Below, in pieces: positions 22,754-24,195 of a DNA stretch of 24,195 nucleotides. The DNA comes from Candidatus Kapaibacterium sp. (GTDB lineage Bacteria; Bacteroidota; Ignavibacteria; Kapaibacteriales; UBA2268), in NCBI GenBank assembly GCA_028691175.1, contig JAQUZU010000007.1, positions 2,022 to 26,216 on the forward strand. The letters are read 5' to 3'. A program made the translations under genes and the position numbers. Below the pieces are notes generated by a model. The model was not told where the DNA came from. It saw nothing but the letters and a program-made list of their open reading frames with translations, and made no database searches. The number at the start of each line of letters is the position of its first letter. Position 1 is the first letter of the stretch.

Positions 22754-23947
22754 ATGGAAATATATAAAGTATCTTTAAAAAAGAATTGCGATACGCGAAT
22801 AAAATTCGGGCATCTCTGGGCATTCAGTAATGAACTGGCAGAATTGCCGAAACTGCCTGCGGGGACAATCGTTGAACTTTGCGACTTCGCCGGAAAAAGC
22901 TACGGCCACGGCTTCTATAATCCTTCGAGCCTGATAAGCGTTCGCCTGCTGAAAACATTTGATGTACCTGATAAAGCACTATTTGTAAAACGAATCGGCG
23001 AAGCACGACACCTCCGCGAAGCAGTACTCGGCAATATGACTAGCGAGCGAAGCCAAAGTATTGATATGTGCCGCCTTGTTTTCAGCGAAAGTGATCTTTT
23101 GCCGGGCTTGATTATCGATAAATATGGCGATTATTTTGCCGTGCAGATACTGAGTGCCGGAATTGAGGCTATGAAAGCAATCGTAGTCGAAGCTCTGCTC
23201 GAAGTATTTCCGAATACAAAAGGAATCATTGAGAAAAATGATACCAAACTACGCGAAATAGAAGGTTTACCAATGACTTCGGACATTCTATTTGGCGAAA
23301 TTCCGGACACAATTATCTCGCAAGAAAACGGAGTAAAACTCGAACTTTCACTGAAGGACGGGCAAAAAACGGGGTATTTCTTGGATCAGCGGAACAATCG
23401 CTATTTCATTCGCTCAATCGCAAAAGATTTATCCGTTCTCGACTGCTACACCAACCAAGGCGGTTTTGCCCTAAACGCCGGCTTAGGCGGTGCCCGTAAA
23501 CTTGCCGCAATCGACTGCTCTGAAGTTGCACTGAATGCAGTTCGGGCAAATGCGAAATTAAACAACCTCGAAATAGAAACAATAAAAGCAGACGTAGCAG
23601 ACTATTTAACCAAAGCCGGAGAACGAGGCGAAAAATGGGATATGATAATTCTTGACCCACCTGCATTCGCCAAGAACCGCAAATCTGTACCAAAAGCCAA
23701 AGCGGCATACGGAAAAATCAATCGACTGGCAATGAAAATGCTGAACGAAAACGGTTATTTGATTGCATCAAGCTGTTCGCACCATGTTTTCGAAGATGTA
23801 TTCCGCGAAACAATATACCGCGAAGCCTGCAAAGCCGGCAAACAATTGAAGCAAATCTTCCGCGGCACACAAGCACCCGATCATCCGATTTTATTGAGTC
23901 TGCCGGAAACGCAATATTTGAAATTTTTTGTCTTTCAAGTGGTATAA
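22754..23947 (+). CDS. rlmI: 23S rRNA (cytosine-C5) methyltransferase, RlmI type
   Basis: SAM-dependent RNA methyltransferase of 397 residues, matching RlmI (YccW, about 396), which makes m5C1962 in 23S rRNA. Residues 1-75 or so are a PUA RNA-binding domain (FGHLWAFSNELAEL, CDFAGKSYGHGFYNP). A linker region has LPGLIIDKYGDYFAVQ, then QKTGYFLDQRNNR. The Rossmann domain starts VLDCYTNQGGFALNAG (about 227) and has the catalytic ILDPPAFAKN (about 299) and ASSCSHHV (about 338). The usual motif-I reading is CFSYTGGF; here YTNQGGF is a small variation. The frame is open from 22652, but the ATG at 22754 is chosen because the promoter box at 22716 lies inside that extension and homologues begin at this point. 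The specific rRNA position is inferred from the family. Confidence 0.9.
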   Translation: MEIYKVSLKKNCDTRIKFGHLWAFSNELAELPKLPAGTIVELCDFAGKSYGHGFYNPSSLISVRLLKTFDVPDKALFVKRIGEARHLREAVLGNMTSERSQSIDMCRLVFSESDLLPGLIIDKYGDYFAVQILSAGIEAMKAIVVEALLEVFPNTKGIIEKNDTKLREIEGLPMTSDILFGEIPDTIISQENGVKLELSLKDGQKTGYFLDQRNNRYFIRSIAKDLSVLDCYTNQGGFALNAGLGGARKLAAIDCSEVALNAVRANAKLNNLEIETIKADVADYLTKAGERGEKWDMIILDPPAFAKNRKSVPKAKAAYGKINRLAMKMLNENGYLIASSCSHHVFEDVFRETIYREACKAGKQLKQIFRGTQAPDHPILLSLPETQYLKFFVFQVV

Positions 23948-23956
23948 GCAAAAATT

Positions 23957-24050
23957 CTTAATGGTTAATTATGAATACGGATAAGTATTCTTTTCGGCGT
24001 ATTTGTTTATACTACGTCTATTTTCTTACAATTTATCATTAGCCATTAAG
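23957..24050. repeat. 94-bp inverted-repeat element (MITE-like) with inner hairpin
   Basis: The ends 23957-23976 (CTTAATGGTTAATTATGAAT) and 24031-24050 are inverted copies that agree at 17 of 20 positions. In plus-strand RNA two of the three differences become U.G or G.U pairs, leaving one mismatch. Inside is a perfect hairpin GAATAC-ggataa-GTATTC (23973-23990) followed by TTTT, which may end transcription of the methyltransferase gene. It encodes nothing. It could be a miniature inverted-repeat element, a decayed palindrome or a structured 3' UTR; no target-site duplication is evident. Confidence 0.55.
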
Positions 24051-24068
24051 CACTAATCAATATTTTTT

Positions 24069-24087
24069 CGTATATTTGCACTTTGAA
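24069..24087 (+). promoter_or_regulatory. Promoter-leader box for the gene at 24116
   Basis: TATATTTG (24071-24078) matches the -7 consensus. The surrounding block CGTATATTTGCACTTTGAA equals that at 22716-22734 except for one base. No TTTG -33 element is seen at 19-21 nt. It starts 19 nt after the inverted-repeat element. Confidence 0.6.
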
Positions 24088-24115
24088 GATTATGTCTCAT
24101 AATATGTCATTCAGT

Positions 24116-24195
24116 ATGAAAAAAACGATATTGCTACTTTCTCTCGTGCCCGCATTAATGAGTTTACATGCTACAGATGCACCGAAAGAAGTTTT
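24116..24195 (+). CDS. Exported protein, N-terminus only (cut by window end)
   Basis: The first 26 codons of a gene that continues past the window. The visible peptide is a Sec signal sequence (MKKTILLLSLVPALMSLHA, likely cleaved after LHA), then TDAPKEV. In-frame ATGs also occur at 24092 and 24104, but the one at 24116 begins the K-K signal peptide and leaves a normal leader after the promoter box. Nothing can be said of its function. Confidence 0.65.
   Translation, partial: MKKTILLLSLVPALMSLHATDAPKEV

Noticed and set aside
1..24195. CRISPR array, transposase, prophage or defence island
   Set aside because: No regularly spaced direct repeats, no integrase/transposase motifs and no known defence-gene cluster were seen; the lone AlbA_2 gene is not enough.

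Overview
The window looks like a core-genome segment of a diderm bacterium from the Bacteroidota/Chlorobiota (FCB) group. Base composition is AT-rich (about 40% G+C by eye). Five independent signs support the assignment. (1) Three promoters have the Bacteroidetes form TTTG, a 19-20 nt spacer, then TAnnTTTG. (2) A secreted beta-propeller-like protein ends in a type IX secretion (T9SS) type-A sorting domain. (3) Two lipoproteins start their mature part with C-S-D-D-D-D, the Bacteroidetes lipoprotein surface-export signal. (4) The 2[4Fe-4S] ferredoxin has the long Chlorobium-type spacing in its second cluster. (5) Shine-Dalgarno sequences are weak or absent before many genes. A Chlorobiota, Ignavibacteria or Kapabacteria-like lineage is possible, but I cannot place it more finely.

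Layout. 1-3437 (+): a tight operon of a CvfB-like S1 RNA-binding protein (cut by the window start), a ComEC/Rec2 DNA-uptake channel without its metallo-beta-lactamase domain, and PgeF (YfiH). 3429-4073 (-): an AlbA_2/Schlafen-type protein with a helix-turn-helix tail, overlapping the end of pgeF. 4129-8742 (-): two secreted proteins, a BNR-repeat T9SS cargo and a large M6 metalloprotease; a short palindrome lies just after each stop codon. 8808-13903 (-): mutL and queA (2 bp apart), and htpG further upstream. 14212-15962 (+): two tandem, diverged lipoprotein paralogues. 16099-17201 (-): ferredoxin and a glycosyltransferase-like protein. 17412-19064 (+): an AspT/YidE-type transporter. 19159-21186 (+): alpha/beta hydrolase, stand-alone GyrI-like protein, alpha/beta hydrolase. 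21250-22437 (-): L-serine dehydratase. 22754-23947 (+): an RlmI-type 23S rRNA methyltransferase, then a 94-bp element with inverted ends, then the start of another exported protein.

Most protein-coding content is ordinary housekeeping. The less ordinary signals are non-coding: dispersed palindromes placed 3' of genes, whose single imperfect pair becomes G.U only in the RNA of the flanking genes; a long hairpin between htpG and queA that folds best on the opposite strand; a repeated promoter-leader box; and a MITE-like inverted repeat. The best candidate for undescribed biochemistry is the hydrolase/GyrI-like/hydrolase operon. I saw no CRISPR array, tRNA, rRNA, transposase, prophage or recognisable defence island.
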